A DNA stretch of 64,000 bases from positions 124,001-188,000 of the forward strand of contig JAUTDP010000003.1 in assembly GCA_033439795.1 (NCBI GenBank), given 5' to 3'. Shown here piece after piece: positions 11,157 through 22,607 of this stretch (position 1 is the first letter of the stretch; each line of letters opens with the position of its first letter). The position numbers and the translations under genes are program-made. Origin of the DNA: Sordaria brevicollis (taxonomy: Eukaryota > Ascomycota > Sordariomycetes > Sordariales > Sordariaceae). The notes under the pieces are model-generated. The model saw only the letters and a program-made list of their open reading frames with translations. It had not been told where the DNA came from and searched no databases.

Positions 11157-13695
11157 AGGGTGGTACTGAATGTGAGAGGCGTGTTTGAAAGAAGAGAGTT
11201 GGGTCTTTCTTGGTTAGAAAAGATGAGGCTTTTGGGAAATGGAGATTAGGAAATGATTTTGATGTGGTTAATGATGGATGAAAAAAGATTTCTGAAAGAA
11301 AGAAAGTTTGTAAGGAGATTTTATTGTACTTGGTAGTAATTTTGTATGTTATCGGTTCGGTTCTTATGAAGGGCCGCGGTGTAATGGATATGGATGCCAT
11401 CAACCGACCGGTTCCCGTCCTGGTCCCTGATTCCTGGTTCCTGGATCCCCGCCCGTGTGTCAGGATCAAGATGACTGACTCCCATCGATTGGGCCATGGT
11501 ACCTTCCTGTCGTCATTGTCGATACTTGTCGCTTGCCAGCCGAAGGAGTAACCTTCAAGGTATATTCCTTACTCAACAAGCTTTAAACCTCAGATCTGAA
11601 GAAAGGCAAGTGCTAACTTTACACTATATCCACACCCAACATGGAACTTACCTCGGGCTCAGGAAAAGCGGTTTCGTAACCGACCCGACCCGACCTGACC
11701 GAATTAATCAACTGCCCGTGAACTACAGAATGACGCGATGCTCAAATAGTCGCGGGTGGTAAGGAGCTAGGAAGGAGTTGACGGCAGGGGGGAAATTTGT
11801 CATCCCACCTACCATAGTACCCCTGCCCTAACCTTAAGGTTGTTGTCATCGGATTCCGTATCGAGTATGGATGGAAATTGGGACCACGCAACCGACGCGT
11901 CGATTTTGGTCGCTGCTAACCGACTGGATTGGGGAATGGGGACGGGTCTAACTTCCCTGGAGCGGTCTGAGAATATGATCGCGATGAGGTATGTACCTTA
12001 TGTCGCTTCCTCCCCTATTTCCAAGTACCTACCTAACTAGAGGTAGCTTTACTTCAGGAAAGAGCTAATTCCACAACGATACCACCTGGCACTGACTCCT
12101 AACAGGAAACTTCCAAGATCGTTCCCGTCAGGCTCAGGACTCGGGAGTTGCGGAATCGTTGACCGACCGACCGACCGACCAAATTATGCCACAATAAGTA
12201 GGACGCCGAGCCGAGCCGAGCTGATGTCTACCTACCTCTAGGCATTTTGTCATCCGGTCTTCCGTGTTGACTTGAGTTTGTAGGGATGGAATGGAAGTTG
12301 AACTGTTGGAGCCACTCACCCGACGCGTTTTGGTCTTGAGTGCTAGCGACCTGGTTTAGTCTGGTGAGGTTGGGCTGGGGAATGGGGAGTGGGGATGGGT
12401 GTGAGTTCCTCGGAGCGGAGGGTATGGTCCCGGTGAGGTATGTCGCCTCTTTCGCTGCTGCTGAAGGGTTTATTTGGGAAAGAGCTACCTAACTTTGTGA
12501 GAGTCGGACCGCAGTTGGCAAGAAGGTACGGGCTTAGAAAATGGAAATTCCTGCTGTACCCAACCTGTAACTGATCGACTGACGGGACAATGAGGGCCGG
12601 GCGGAAAGAGAGGACGGGGTATATTTAATCCCACCCAACAGACTACCTCGTCACCACCTCAGCTGTTTCACTGGTAAGTATGGATGGGACCACCGAGTCG
12701 ACGGGACCAGGGTCGCGATTTACCAGTCGGAGATTGGTACTACTATCGCATGATATGGACGCAGCGGGAAGCATCGCATCGGCGTATGTCACTTCCTTCC
12801 CTTACTCCCAGCTTTACTTTAGGAAAGAGCTAACATGGCGAGAAAACCGCAGCTGACAACACAAGGGGAGCTCAGGGTCAGGTCATGGGACTGCTCGTAC
12901 CCGACCAGATTAAGCAACTCCGGGACACCGACGCAGGTTCAGCGAGGGGGAACTGAAGTTCACGGAGCCTGCCAGCCTGGCATGATCAACTTGAAGCTTC
13001 GGTCTCTTAAACTCGGAAAGTTCTCCTTCTTCGTCGATCAATTGTTTTGTTGGATGAATGTCTTTGCCAGGACACTCAAATTATCACCTCTGCTGGCTTG
13101 ATAGACTTGATGTTCGGATCTTGCTAAGATCCGGCTGTGAAGATGACGTCCTCTTTTATGCCTACGTCAGCTTTATTTTGTTGTTTTCTGCTTCGTTTAA
13201 GTCTCTCCTTCATGAACAGACAATCCCCACCACGAGCTTCCATCAAAGACGCCCGCCAGGCGCAGGCTGGTCGTACACACTTCACTCGATACGACACGAT
13301 CAGCCGCACTCCAAATGCTGCCACAGCTGACGGGTACGCTTCTAGACCAGACCCAATCCCACCATCACTGAAGAGAAGAAGCGTCTAAAATCTCACCAAT
13401 AGTATTATCCGGTTAGCCGTTCAGCAGTATGGCAAGCTCCCCCGCTTCCCGACGCCACACTGCGGTCTGGCACGTGTTGGATAGCGTTGAACCTCGCCGC
13501 AGAGCCTGATCTTATCCGAAATCTCAGCTCCTCGCACAAGACACATCGCGCCGGTAATCCATCACTCGCAAGTCCTCGTTGAACGCCTTCAGTCAACAGT
13601 CAACATTAGCATGACCATTGCAGAACTCTGTATGACAACATCCGTAACCAGCGTCAACCTGTTTGGTTGCGGTGGTCGCTATCAGTCAGGTTAAC
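11157..13695. other. Spacer containing decayed tandem repeats
   Basis: About 2.5 kb without a supported gene. Its middle (about 11640-12990) is a diverged tandem repeat listed separately. 11157-11640 is the cwh43 3' flank, with A/T-rich stretches. 13000-13695 leads into the NLR gene and contains short frames on both strands with no family features. Confidence 0.6.
11640..12990. repeat. Decayed tandem repeat, about 350-450 bp units
   Basis: Three or more imperfect copies share an ordered set of blocks. GGGGAATGGGGA occurs near 11930 and 12378. GGAGCGG followed by GATGAGGTATGT or GGTGAGGTATGT occurs near 11960 and 12410. GGAAAGAGCTA occurs near 12058, 12478 and 12823. A GACC-rich block with ATTAA and CAACT follows near 11690 and 12903. 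Spacing between copies is about 420 and 345 bp. A (GACC)5 microsatellite lies at about 12161-12181 and GCCGA repeats near 12208. No long frame crosses the units. The copies are not AT-enriched, so divergence does not look like heavy RIP. Confidence 0.65.
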
Positions 13696-16600
13696 ATGGT
13701 TTCCGATCGGGGCATAACGATTCTTTACGAGCCGCCTCCCCCTCAAGTTGCCGAAGTCGAGTGAGTTTTGTCGCTTTCGGTGTTATTCTCTTACCTGCCG
13801 AACCGCCTACTAACCTCTGATCTTGAACAGCATCATCTTCGTACACGGCTTTACTGGTCATCCCAAGGCGACCTGGACTCTTGCGGCAGAAAAGGTCAAG
13901 AAGCACCGACCGGACGTTAAACACGATGTCTATTGGCCGAAAGACGAACTCCCAAAAGCCATCCCTACCGCCCGGATCCTCACGTTCGGTTACGACGCGA
14001 ACATTCGTCACAAACTGCAGGGCCAAATAAGCAAGAATTCGCTACAGGACCATGCCCGAGAACTCTTGGCCAACTTGAGGGACAACAGAGGCTCAGAAGA
14101 GGCGAGAACACGACCGCTAGTCTTTGTTTCGCATAGCTTGGGGGGTCTTGTTGTCCGAGAGGCCCTTACTGTGGTGCATCATCGCCAGGAAATCTGGGCT
14201 CGCAGTGGGCGCTATGAGGAACTTGCCAAATCAACCATTGCCATCCTCTTCTTCGGGACTCCTCATCGAGGCGCTGACCCTCGAAATGCCGCACATCGTC
14301 TGCTTACCTTCACGGCCAGGAAGGTTGGGTTTAAGGATCCTGCTCTCATTGTGGACGCGTTGCTTCCCAGACTGGATGACTATCGAAGACATGTAAGCCT
14401 TGCAGACTTCCAAACTCTGATATCAGCAAACCAATGGACGGTTTGCTCCTTCCAGGAGGAGTATGGGATTGGCAGTCTGGGTGGTAAACAGGTTCGTTTT
14501 GCTTGGGTTTACTCCCTCTTTCCTCCTTGCCCATATAATAATAACTGGACTTCTGTGATGGAAGCTAATCAGGGACCGGCACCTAGGTAGTCGAAGATGG
14601 TTCATCGTTACTCGGTGTGGAAAGCGAAGTCTGTCGGCGCATCAGCAATAATCACATGGATATGTGCCGCTTTCACTGTGGTCCGGATGATCGAGAGTAC
14701 CAGAAGGTGATGAGGGCCTTCTTGGATGACATTTTCCCCAGAGTCCGTCACCAAAGCTCCGATCAGCCACCGCGCGTGCCTTCAACCTATACGAACACGG
14801 TTAGGCATCCGTTATCTTCAGATCCTTCGGCAAGACCTGTCCCTACAGAGTTACCCTCAACTACAGAATCTTTACAGCAAACAAGAAGCTCTTCCGGACG
14901 GGAAACAAGTCACCCTGACTCTTGCACAGCAGAGTGGGATGGAACTACCAGATACGAAGAGTCTGCGGGACTCCCAATGACGGAAATACAAGGCCAGCTT
15001 CAAAGCAGCGCTGCATGCGCCTCGAATGTTCGTCAAGATCCATATTCTTCACCGGCCCTTGGGCTATTGATCTCATCATCTCCTCAATGCCAACGCAGTG
15101 ACATTACAGATCAGCGCACAGGTTGTCTCCGGGTAGCGACTTCCCCGCCCGGACAACGGCCAGACGATTCCAAGATGGACACCCGCCCTGAAGGCGCACC
15201 AAAGATTGATATGGAAACCAAGAAGAAAATGGCTGACATACTCAGATTCCCCGAGCTTGGTGCCAGAATGCTTGGCATTACAAATGAGATACGTCTTCAG
15301 CCTGGCCACATGCAAACACGCCAATGGTTTCTGACCACGCCCAAGTATACCAGATGGAAAGAAGGCAAGCGGGGAACTTGTGACTCGGGCTTTCTTTGGA
15401 TAAAGGGAAAGCCAGGTACAGGGAAATCAACCTTGATGAGATATCTGTACTCGATCCACTCGCGTCAGGTTAGAAGCACGGTGATCGGGTTTTTCTTCAA
15501 CGCCAGAGGAGCAGAGCTGGAAAAGTCGACTCTTGGTTGCTATCGAACACTTTTATTCCTTCTGCTTGACGGTCGAGAGGATCTCTGGGAGGCAATGGAT
15601 CACATTGGCAAGGCAGGTTGCTCCTACATTGTGGGCAACGGATGGAATATCGGAGTTCTTACCGAGACATTCCAAAATGCGGTGGAACTCGCGGCAAAAC
15701 AGCAGCCCGTCGAATGTTGGATAGATGCCTTGGATGAGTGCCGAGACGCAGAGGTTCAGCAGATGGTATTTTTCCTTGAAAGCGTGGATAGATACATGCT
15801 CTCCAAAGGGTTGCCCTTCAAAGTCTGTTTTGCATCGCGGCATTATCCCAGCATCATTCAGCCGAACCACATTGAGCTTGTGTTAGAAGCGGAACCGATG
15901 CATAACGATGATATTTCGAGGTTTATTGCAGCCAGACTCAAGATGGAGGATTCCCCACAAGAGTCAGAGATCCAGACCAAAGTCTTGGAAAAGTCCTCCG
16001 GCATTTTCCTGTGGGTTGCATTGGTTGTACCAATCCTCAATCGAGAGTACGCCAAGGGAAGAATCGCAGCCTTGAGGAAGCGTCTTGAGGCAATCCCTCC
16101 TGATCTGAATACTCTTTTTTATTCCATCTTGACTAGAGATCAGGAGGACATAGAAGAGCTCGTCCAATGTCTCCAATGGATTCACTGCGCAACACGCCCT
16201 CTTTATCCTCTGGAAGTGCACGCGGCAATTCAGTTCAGTGTCAGCTCAAACTCCAATCGACACTCTTCAGAGATTTACCCGCACCTCCTCTCGTGTGCGA
16301 CTTCCTCCGACAATGAAATGTCGACCAGAGAGTTACAATACTACGTCAACAGCGTCTCCAAAGGCCTTGCTGAGGTTACCACATCCTCAACAGTGCAGTT
16401 CATACACGAGTCTGTCGGAGATTTCTTGCGAGGTTCAAGCGATAAATCCGATCCATCGGCGAGAATGGAAGGCTTCCGTTTCGACAACATGGGGGAAATC
16501 CACGAATCCTTGAAACAGGTCTGCTTGGACTATATCCTTGCCGTGTACTCCGAAATATTTTCGGACGATTATTCCAAAGACCTTGGCTTATCAGCAGACC

Positions 16601-18432
16601 AACGCTCTGTGATCAAGGACAGCAAATACCCTTTCCTCCATTACGCCGTTATCAACGTTCTGCATCATTCTGAGCAAGCATATTGCCGAGGTATTCCGCA
16701 AAGTGCCTTTTTGCACGACTTTCCCGTGCGAGAGTGGGCTCGCCTATACAACGGAATGGGGGATGTAGTGAAAGCAACTGAAATCAGGCGCTACGGATGG
16801 GTGAAATTCGTGGAATTCGAAACACCACCCTCCATATTATATCTTCTTGCACAGTTTAACGCCCATAACCTGCTTCGAGACCACCCAGACATTCACCAGC
16901 AATTCAAGGTTCGCTGCGGTGGCTTGGGATATCCGTGGATGGCCGCAGTTCGGTATGGGAATATTGAGTCACTCCAGCATCTGGTCAACGCTGCAGAGAC
17001 AAGCCCATCCTCTCATCTGACTCCTCAGAAGGTCAACTCTTTCCCAGAAGGGATGTACCATATCATAGCTAGTGCGTGGGAGGTTGATCGGTGGTCTGAA
17101 TTCAGTAAAACGGATCATGGCCTAGCGGCATGCCTTGCCGCCTTTGGTCATGGACCCCTTCTCGAGACTTTCCTTCTCCAAGTTGGTTCACGACATTGTC
17201 GGTGTCAAGCTAGCCTGCAGAGCGACAAAACTCTGTCGTATCCCTGCCCCACAATGGTCCAGAGCATTGTTAACCATCGGCATCAGGGCGGTGAAAACAC
17301 AATCTTCTGGGCCCGTACAGCAGAAGCCCTGGAGGTGCTCTTAACCTACGGTGCAGATCCAAACATCGCAGACGACTGGAATCAAACTGCAGCATATAGG
17401 GCTGTGTGTGCGGACGAGGAAGAAACTGACATGGAGCAGCTAAAGGCCATCTGCTCGGTGCAAGACCTTAAAGTGAAGCTAAAGTTCCCATCGTCACGAT
17501 GCTCCATTGAACCAACAATGGAAAACGGTGGCCGGATCCAAGATGCTTCAGGCGTGTTGGATCCCCCGCTTGCTCCTCGATTTGATATCAATGTCAGGCT
17601 TGGCCCAAGGCATGAGACAGTTTTGATCAACCTGATATCAGATGGTGAAACAGATTGCGCTACTGATTTTGTTAGGGTACGGCACTTACTAGACTCATTT
17701 CCTGACGTCGACATCCATATACGAGATGATTTTGGTCGGTTTGCACTTCTCTACACAGTCTATCGTCATGAAGTGAACATAGACACCTTCAAACTCTTAT
17801 TGGATCGGTACACGGATTCTGATCTTCGCCACCTAAACACTCCGGACAAGGACGGGCGGACTATTGTGTCTCATGCTGCTAAGGCGGTTCGAGAGGATGA
17901 TTTCGAGGGCAGGTTTAACTACTTGGAAGCACTGTTTGAAAGATTCCCCGGCATTGCTCTGGATACACCGGATAACAAAGGCTGGACGCCACTGAGGTGG
18001 GCGGTTGACTTCGACGAAAGGTGCCTCGCTGATATGTGGATGAACGAAGATTCGCCATGGGACAACTACGATTCAATATTGCTCCTTCTCAAGTCCAACA
18101 AAGTCAATCCCTTCCATGGACTAGAGGGTGGAACTAGTGCATTCACTGAGATGAAGCGTGCATTCACTATAGTGAAGAGCGACGTGCAAGGGCGTCTGGA
18201 TGAGGGTTATGAGGTTGATTGGACACCTTTCGAATTTGACACAATGATATTTTTCCGTCAGATGATCAGGGTAGGGCGTGATAAGGAGATCATGGCTCAG
18301 TTTCAGCTCTCAGATGAAGAAATGAGTAGGATCCAAAAAGAGGTGGCGGAAGCCCAGAAGATGGTGGAGGATGTCAATGTCATGATTGCCAACTTTGTTG
18401 AGACGGAGGATGAGTCGAATGAGGAAGACTAA
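13696..18432 (+). CDS. NLR-type STAND protein: alpha/beta hydrolase, NACHT, ankyrin
   Basis: Exons 13696-13760, 13831-14491 and 14587-18432 encode 1523 residues. Residues of about 22-260 form an alpha/beta-hydrolase effector domain of the DUF676/PGAP1-like type: IIFVHGFTGHP, a nucleophile elbow in LVFVSHSLGGLVV (Ser near residue 124) and FFGTPHRGAD. A low-complexity linker follows. The NACHT domain has Walker A GKPGTGKST at residues 516-524 and Walker B CWIDALDE near 620. The C-terminal third carries degenerate ankyrin-like repeats, such as LLTYGADPNIADDWNQTA and DTPDNKGWTPLRWAVDF. Such proteins act as ligand-triggered switches in fungal allorecognition or defence. The ligand here is unknown. 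The third intron boundary is supported by the usual NHMDMCRF segment just after it. Directly after the stop the frame continues as an acidic tail for 28 codons. Confidence 0.87.
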
Positions 18433-19918
18433 TTGAAGGAGGATGAGAATGATGGAAAGGCTGCAAAGGGAGAGGATGTGAAAGAGGCTGAGGAGGAGGA
18501 GGAGGAGGAGGAGAAGTGATAGGAGAAGAAGAGACTGTGGCCAGGAGGGACAAAGGGCAGATTGCACCCCTTGGGCAGCCCACTGCAGCATGCGTCGAAT
18601 ACTTTGGCTGGGGCGTCCAAAATGTTGAAGCTATTCCCATGTCTTGGCATAGTGGATACGATCCAGACATGGTTATCTTCGTCTCCCTTCTTTCCTCCTT
18701 TCCCTTCTCTCTCTTTCTTCACTTCATCAGACGACCACCTCGCACCACCACGTGGTAGTCTCTACGTCACGAAAAGTGAGAGGGAGTGATGGAGTGTTGG
18801 ACTTTGGGCGTGGAATTGCGTTTGTGTTGTTGGTGTTGCATCATTTTGCCTGCAATTTTGCTTACCTTGTTAGCTCATGTTTACTGTTTCCGAAGACTGG
18901 CCTTATCTCGAAGCTAGTTGGAATTTAATTTTCCCTTTGATTTCCATTTGGATTATCGCTATCTGAGGTGCAACTTCCACAAGAGTAGACGTATGCCATC
19001 AAGTACCCATACACAGCAAAGACAGAAATGAGAGTTTGATACTGGTCGTTTGTTAGTGCGATTCTCGCAACAGGGGTCTGCAGTGGTGAGGAAGGGTGTT
19101 AGCACTAACAGACAGACGGTAGATCAAGGGTGAACTGGACTTCAGATACCTCCCTTATAAAAAGCCACCACCCAAGCACATAGCATTATAATGGCTGTTT
19201 CAAGATCCTTATGATTGGTGAATTTCCTTCTTCTGGTCTTCTCTTGTTGTTTGTCACTTGCCGTGGTGATGACCGTCAGCGGCCGCTGCTGACCACCGTC
19301 TTTGAGGATAAGGGACCTTGCGTAACCCTAACCCGACTCCCTGTCTTGCTCGGCATCCAGGGCCATTCTGCCGGCTCGCAAATCAACAGCAAGAGATATG
19401 ATGAGGATGACCAAAAGTGAGACCCCGCGCCATGTCAAAGAAAGCGTTGAAGGTGAAAACTAGCAAGAAAAATGAGAAAGAGAAATGCAAGAGATATGAT
19501 TCGGTCTGCAAACCATGCCTGCCGTTTGGACTTGCATGTCCTCTCTTGCCTGGACCAAGATCGATCTTGGCTGCATTCACCCCCGGATTCCAAATGCTGT
19601 CTCATTTCAGCCAATGGGAGTGCAACGAATGGTCAGCATCCTCACCCGCACCCCGGGGTAAAGTGACATGGATCACCTTTCACATCACCTTCCCTCAGCT
19701 TTTAGATATCAAACGCCGTTTGCTGTTTCTTCTTTTTCGCTGGCATTTTGCATTTTCCATTTAATCTTGCATCCGTCTTTCATCAAACTTTCCTGTCAAT
19801 CTCAACTTACCAGAACTATCGAATTTCATCATCGCAATTGCACATATCACCATTATCACCATCAACCTACCTGACCAAGACTAATACCACTTACCACTTA
19901 CACCAAAAAGACACCACC
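18433..19918. other. Intergenic region upstream of the Ccc1-like gene
   Basis: About 1.5 kb. The first 87 nt extend the NLR frame past its stop as an acidic low-complexity tail. A TATA-like TATAAAAA lies at 19156-19163, followed by a short frame at 19191 (eight codons). A CCAAT element at 19611 is annotated separately. The last 200 nt are C/T- and CA-rich leader-like sequence before the next gene. Confidence 0.5.
19611..19630 (+). promoter_or_regulatory. Candidate CCAAT-complex/HapX bipartite site
   Basis: CCAAT at 19611-19615, then exactly 12 nt, then AAT at 19628-19630. This fits the published consensus CSAAT-N12-RWT bound by the CCAAT-binding complex together with the iron regulator HapX in Aspergillus. 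It lies about 290 bp upstream of a vacuolar iron-transporter-like start codon, a gene class known to be a HapX target. The RWT half is short, so a chance match (about 1 in 16 for any CCAAT) cannot be excluded. Confidence 0.4.
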
Positions 19919-20833
19919 ATGGTCCCATCACCAGAAACATCGCCACTCCTAGGTCCCCGGCCCAGCACAACCGACCAACAGCCCATCTCAGAATACGAAC
20001 CACGCCGCAGCCGTCCTTCCTCAATCCGCAGCATGCGCTCCAGCCTAACCAGCTCCTCCGTCACCGCAGCGGCCATCGGCCCCATTCCCAGCCAACAACC
20101 ATGCTCCGACACGGCCTCATCCTCCTCCTCCCCTTCCAAAAAAATAACCTTCTCCGACCTCTTCCGCGACATAATCCTCGGCTTCTCCGACGGCCTCACC
20201 GTCCCCTTCGCCCTAACCGCCGGCCTCTCCACCCTGGGCTCAACAAAACTAGTAATAATGGGCGGCCTCGCCGAGCTTTTTTCCGGGATGATCAGCATGG
20301 GCCTGGGGGCTTACCTAGCGGGCGTAACGGAGCGGCAGCACTGGGAAGCTGAACACAGTCGCAAGTCATGGGAAGTTGCCAACATTCCCCAACTTGAGCA
20401 GTCAGAGATATTAGCGATCCTGGAAGATGATTATGGTGTTTCGAGATCTGTGGCAGCTGCGCTGGTGGGGGACTTATCCCGAAAAGGAAACGAGGAGAAT
20501 TTGGTTCGGTTTTTGATGGATTTGCAGCTTAGGATGATGGAGCCGGATCTGAACAGGGCGTGGGTTAGTGCGGGGGTGATGGGGCTGAGTTATTTCGTGG
20601 GCGGGTTGATTCCGATGTTGCCGTATTTTTTTATGGAAAGGGCGGGCGAGGCGTTGTGGGTGAGCGTGGTGATTACGGCGGTTATACTGTTGGTGTTTGG
20701 GTTTGTGAAGAATTGGGTGACGATTAGGACGAGGAGGGCCGGGGTTTGGGGAGCGGTGCAGACGTTGGTTATTGGGGCGTTGGCGGCGGGGACGAGTTGG
20801 GTGATTGTTAGGGGGTTGGATTCGGAGCATTGA
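19919..20833 (+). CDS. ccc1: Vacuolar iron/manganese transporter, Ccc1/VIT family
   Basis: A single exon of 304 residues (yeast Ccc1 has 322). A Ser-rich cytosolic N-terminus of about 75 residues precedes the conserved core: FSDLFRDIILGFSDGLTVPF, then ALTAGLSTLG, LVIMGGLAELFSGMISMGLG and AYLAGVTERQHWEAE. This covers TM1-TM2 and the Glu-rich metal-binding loop of the family. Three hydrophobic segments close the protein, including GVMGLSYFVGGLIPMLPYF. The family moves Fe(II) or Mn(II) from the cytosol into the vacuole by proton antiport and protects against iron overload. The start was chosen at 19919 for its CACCATGG context; the frame is open further upstream to 19748, but that part looks like leader sequence. 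Codon use shifts from C-ending to G/T-ending in the second half. Confidence 0.92.
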   Translation: MVPSPETSPLLGPRPSTTDQQPISEYEPRRSRPSSIRSMRSSLTSSSVTAAAIGPIPSQQPCSDTASSSSSPSKKITFSDLFRDIILGFSDGLTVPFALTAGLSTLGSTKLVIMGGLAELFSGMISMGLGAYLAGVTERQHWEAEHSRKSWEVANIPQLEQSEILAILEDDYGVSRSVAAALVGDLSRKGNEENLVRFLMDLQLRMMEPDLNRAWVSAGVMGLSYFVGGLIPMLPYFFMERAGEALWVSVVITAVILLVFGFVKNWVTIRTRRAGVWGAVQTLVIGALAAGTSWVIVRGLDSEH

Positions 20834-22607
20834 GGATGATTGTGAAGGAGGGTGGTGGGAGAGGAGGAGAGGGGGTGGTTATGATTGATGTTCTTTATGA
20901 TGTTCATGTATGGGTTTCAAGGCGTTGTCGATTTTAGGGTTTGGGTCATCAACTCATCTATCTGGTCATGTCGTTGATAGCGGCGGCGTTCGAGGCGTTG
21001 GGAAGGAAAAGTTCGGAAAGAGGAGGTTATGTTAATTTAATGAAATTCAATATACGGATTGAAATTTTGTGATATATGTGTCACGTTATAGGAATTGTCC
21101 TTCCACCGTTTTAATGTGATGATTGTAGTAGGGTAGTGCTATGTCTCATGTATCCTCAATTGGGATAGAGTGGGGTATATAAGTGCTAGTGCTACGCCTA
21201 GAGAAAGGTTACAGATCCTGGTTAGTGAAACAGGAGAATTGAGATTCCCTTGACAAAAGAATTTTAAGATTCTTATCCAAGGATGGCTGTCCAATTATTG
21301 GGTTTGAAATATAAGTCTGGGACGTCATATTCAAGTATGGAGCCACCTTTCATTGCACTCGATTCCTGTTGATTGTGCATTCATCTTCCAACTTTTGATG
21401 CAATGCACTAATAATTCCCACCGAATGCGCTACACACTGCACACTGCACCGACCGGCGACCGGCCGAATTGACCAGCCCCGAGCGCGCGGTCTTCTGTGC
21501 CGGCCCGACCACTGTTGCGTCAGCGCGTCGGATTCTCGAACACATTCGATTCCAATTGTGTTTTCAATCAATCTCGATCGAACAGCCGCATTTCTCAACA
21601 TCTTGCGCCTCCTCGACCGTTGCAACCCCCGCCATGCGCAACCGTTAGCACACAATGCACCCCACGACGTCGCCAAAAAAGCCACAAGGTTAGCTGACCG
21701 TCCGACACTGATTTTCAAGCCGCCCGTTCCGTCACCGGCACCCCTCGGCCCGTCGGACACCGTCGCACATCTTCCGTTTTCTCCGAACCTCGTATTCTCC
21801 GATCTTGGCATGGAACAAAATCGATCATCACATGCGAATTGCGACTTTCGGTGTGGTTCTTGGAAGGTCTTGTCGTCGTCGAAGAAGCGTCCAAGAACAC
21901 AGAGAAGGGCGGTCGATCTTCAGGGACCGGTGGGGCTACAAGCCGTTCTGCCGTTGCAGCGAATATCCCAGTGACGGTTCTAGCGGCTGATTGGAACCTG
22001 AAAACAACCAATGGCCGCTATTTTCAGTGATATCGATGGAACCCGGGGGCAAGGGGTTGGGGGCGTGGAGACCGCCAATACGAAGGCTCCCGGGAGATGA
22101 CTGGCGTGAACTGCGTGGGAGGCTCGGCAGAGATCCGATGGACAGAATATTGGGTAACTTTTGACGTCTGGCGGGAGGGGATGAAGGGGAACAAAAGGGA
22201 AAAGATGGCAAAAGAAAAGCTGAAAATAGCTTCAGGGTTACCCCGAAGTTAGGATTACCAGGTGACAAAGATCACCAACATGGATCACCACACTTCCAGG
22301 AACGACAACCAAACCAGCTTGAAACAAGACCGGAACCCATATTTCTGTCAGACAAATCCCCAGATTTCCGATCGTCTCACCTCATCCCGGCACCGCCATT
22401 TCCACTCTCAACCTCCACGGCTCCATGGCAGTGGGAAGCGGTCAGCCCCTGTCTATCTCATGACACTTTCGGACTCCTTCCATCGTATCCACCTGAATGT
22501 CTACAATGTCTATAAACATCTCATCCCATCTTCATCTTCTTCATCCCCAGCTACGGCCTCCATAACCACGGCATCCCATCTCACCACCGCCAAACACACT
22601 CAACAAA
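20834..22607. other. Intergenic region upstream of alpha-amylase
   Basis: About 1.8 kb with no supported gene. 20900-21350 is relatively A/T-rich. 21420-22000 is GC-rich and has overlapping open frames on both strands with arginine-rich, family-less translations. The last 100 nt hold a TATA box and a C/A-rich leader before the amylase start. Confidence 0.55.
22511..22516 (+). promoter_or_regulatory. TATA box of the alpha-amylase gene
   Basis: TATAAA lies 97 bp upstream of the ATG, followed by a pyrimidine- and CA-rich leader typical of fungal 5' UTRs. Confidence 0.5.

Noticed and set aside
19748..19918. In-frame extension of the Ccc1-like protein
   Set aside because: The added residues (CA- and T-rich DNA) look like a leader, and the downstream ATG has a much better context.
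21350..22010. Overlapping open frames on both strands in GC-rich DNA
   Set aside because: Translations are Arg/Pro/Ser-rich without domains; GC-rich sequence lowers stop frequency on all frames.
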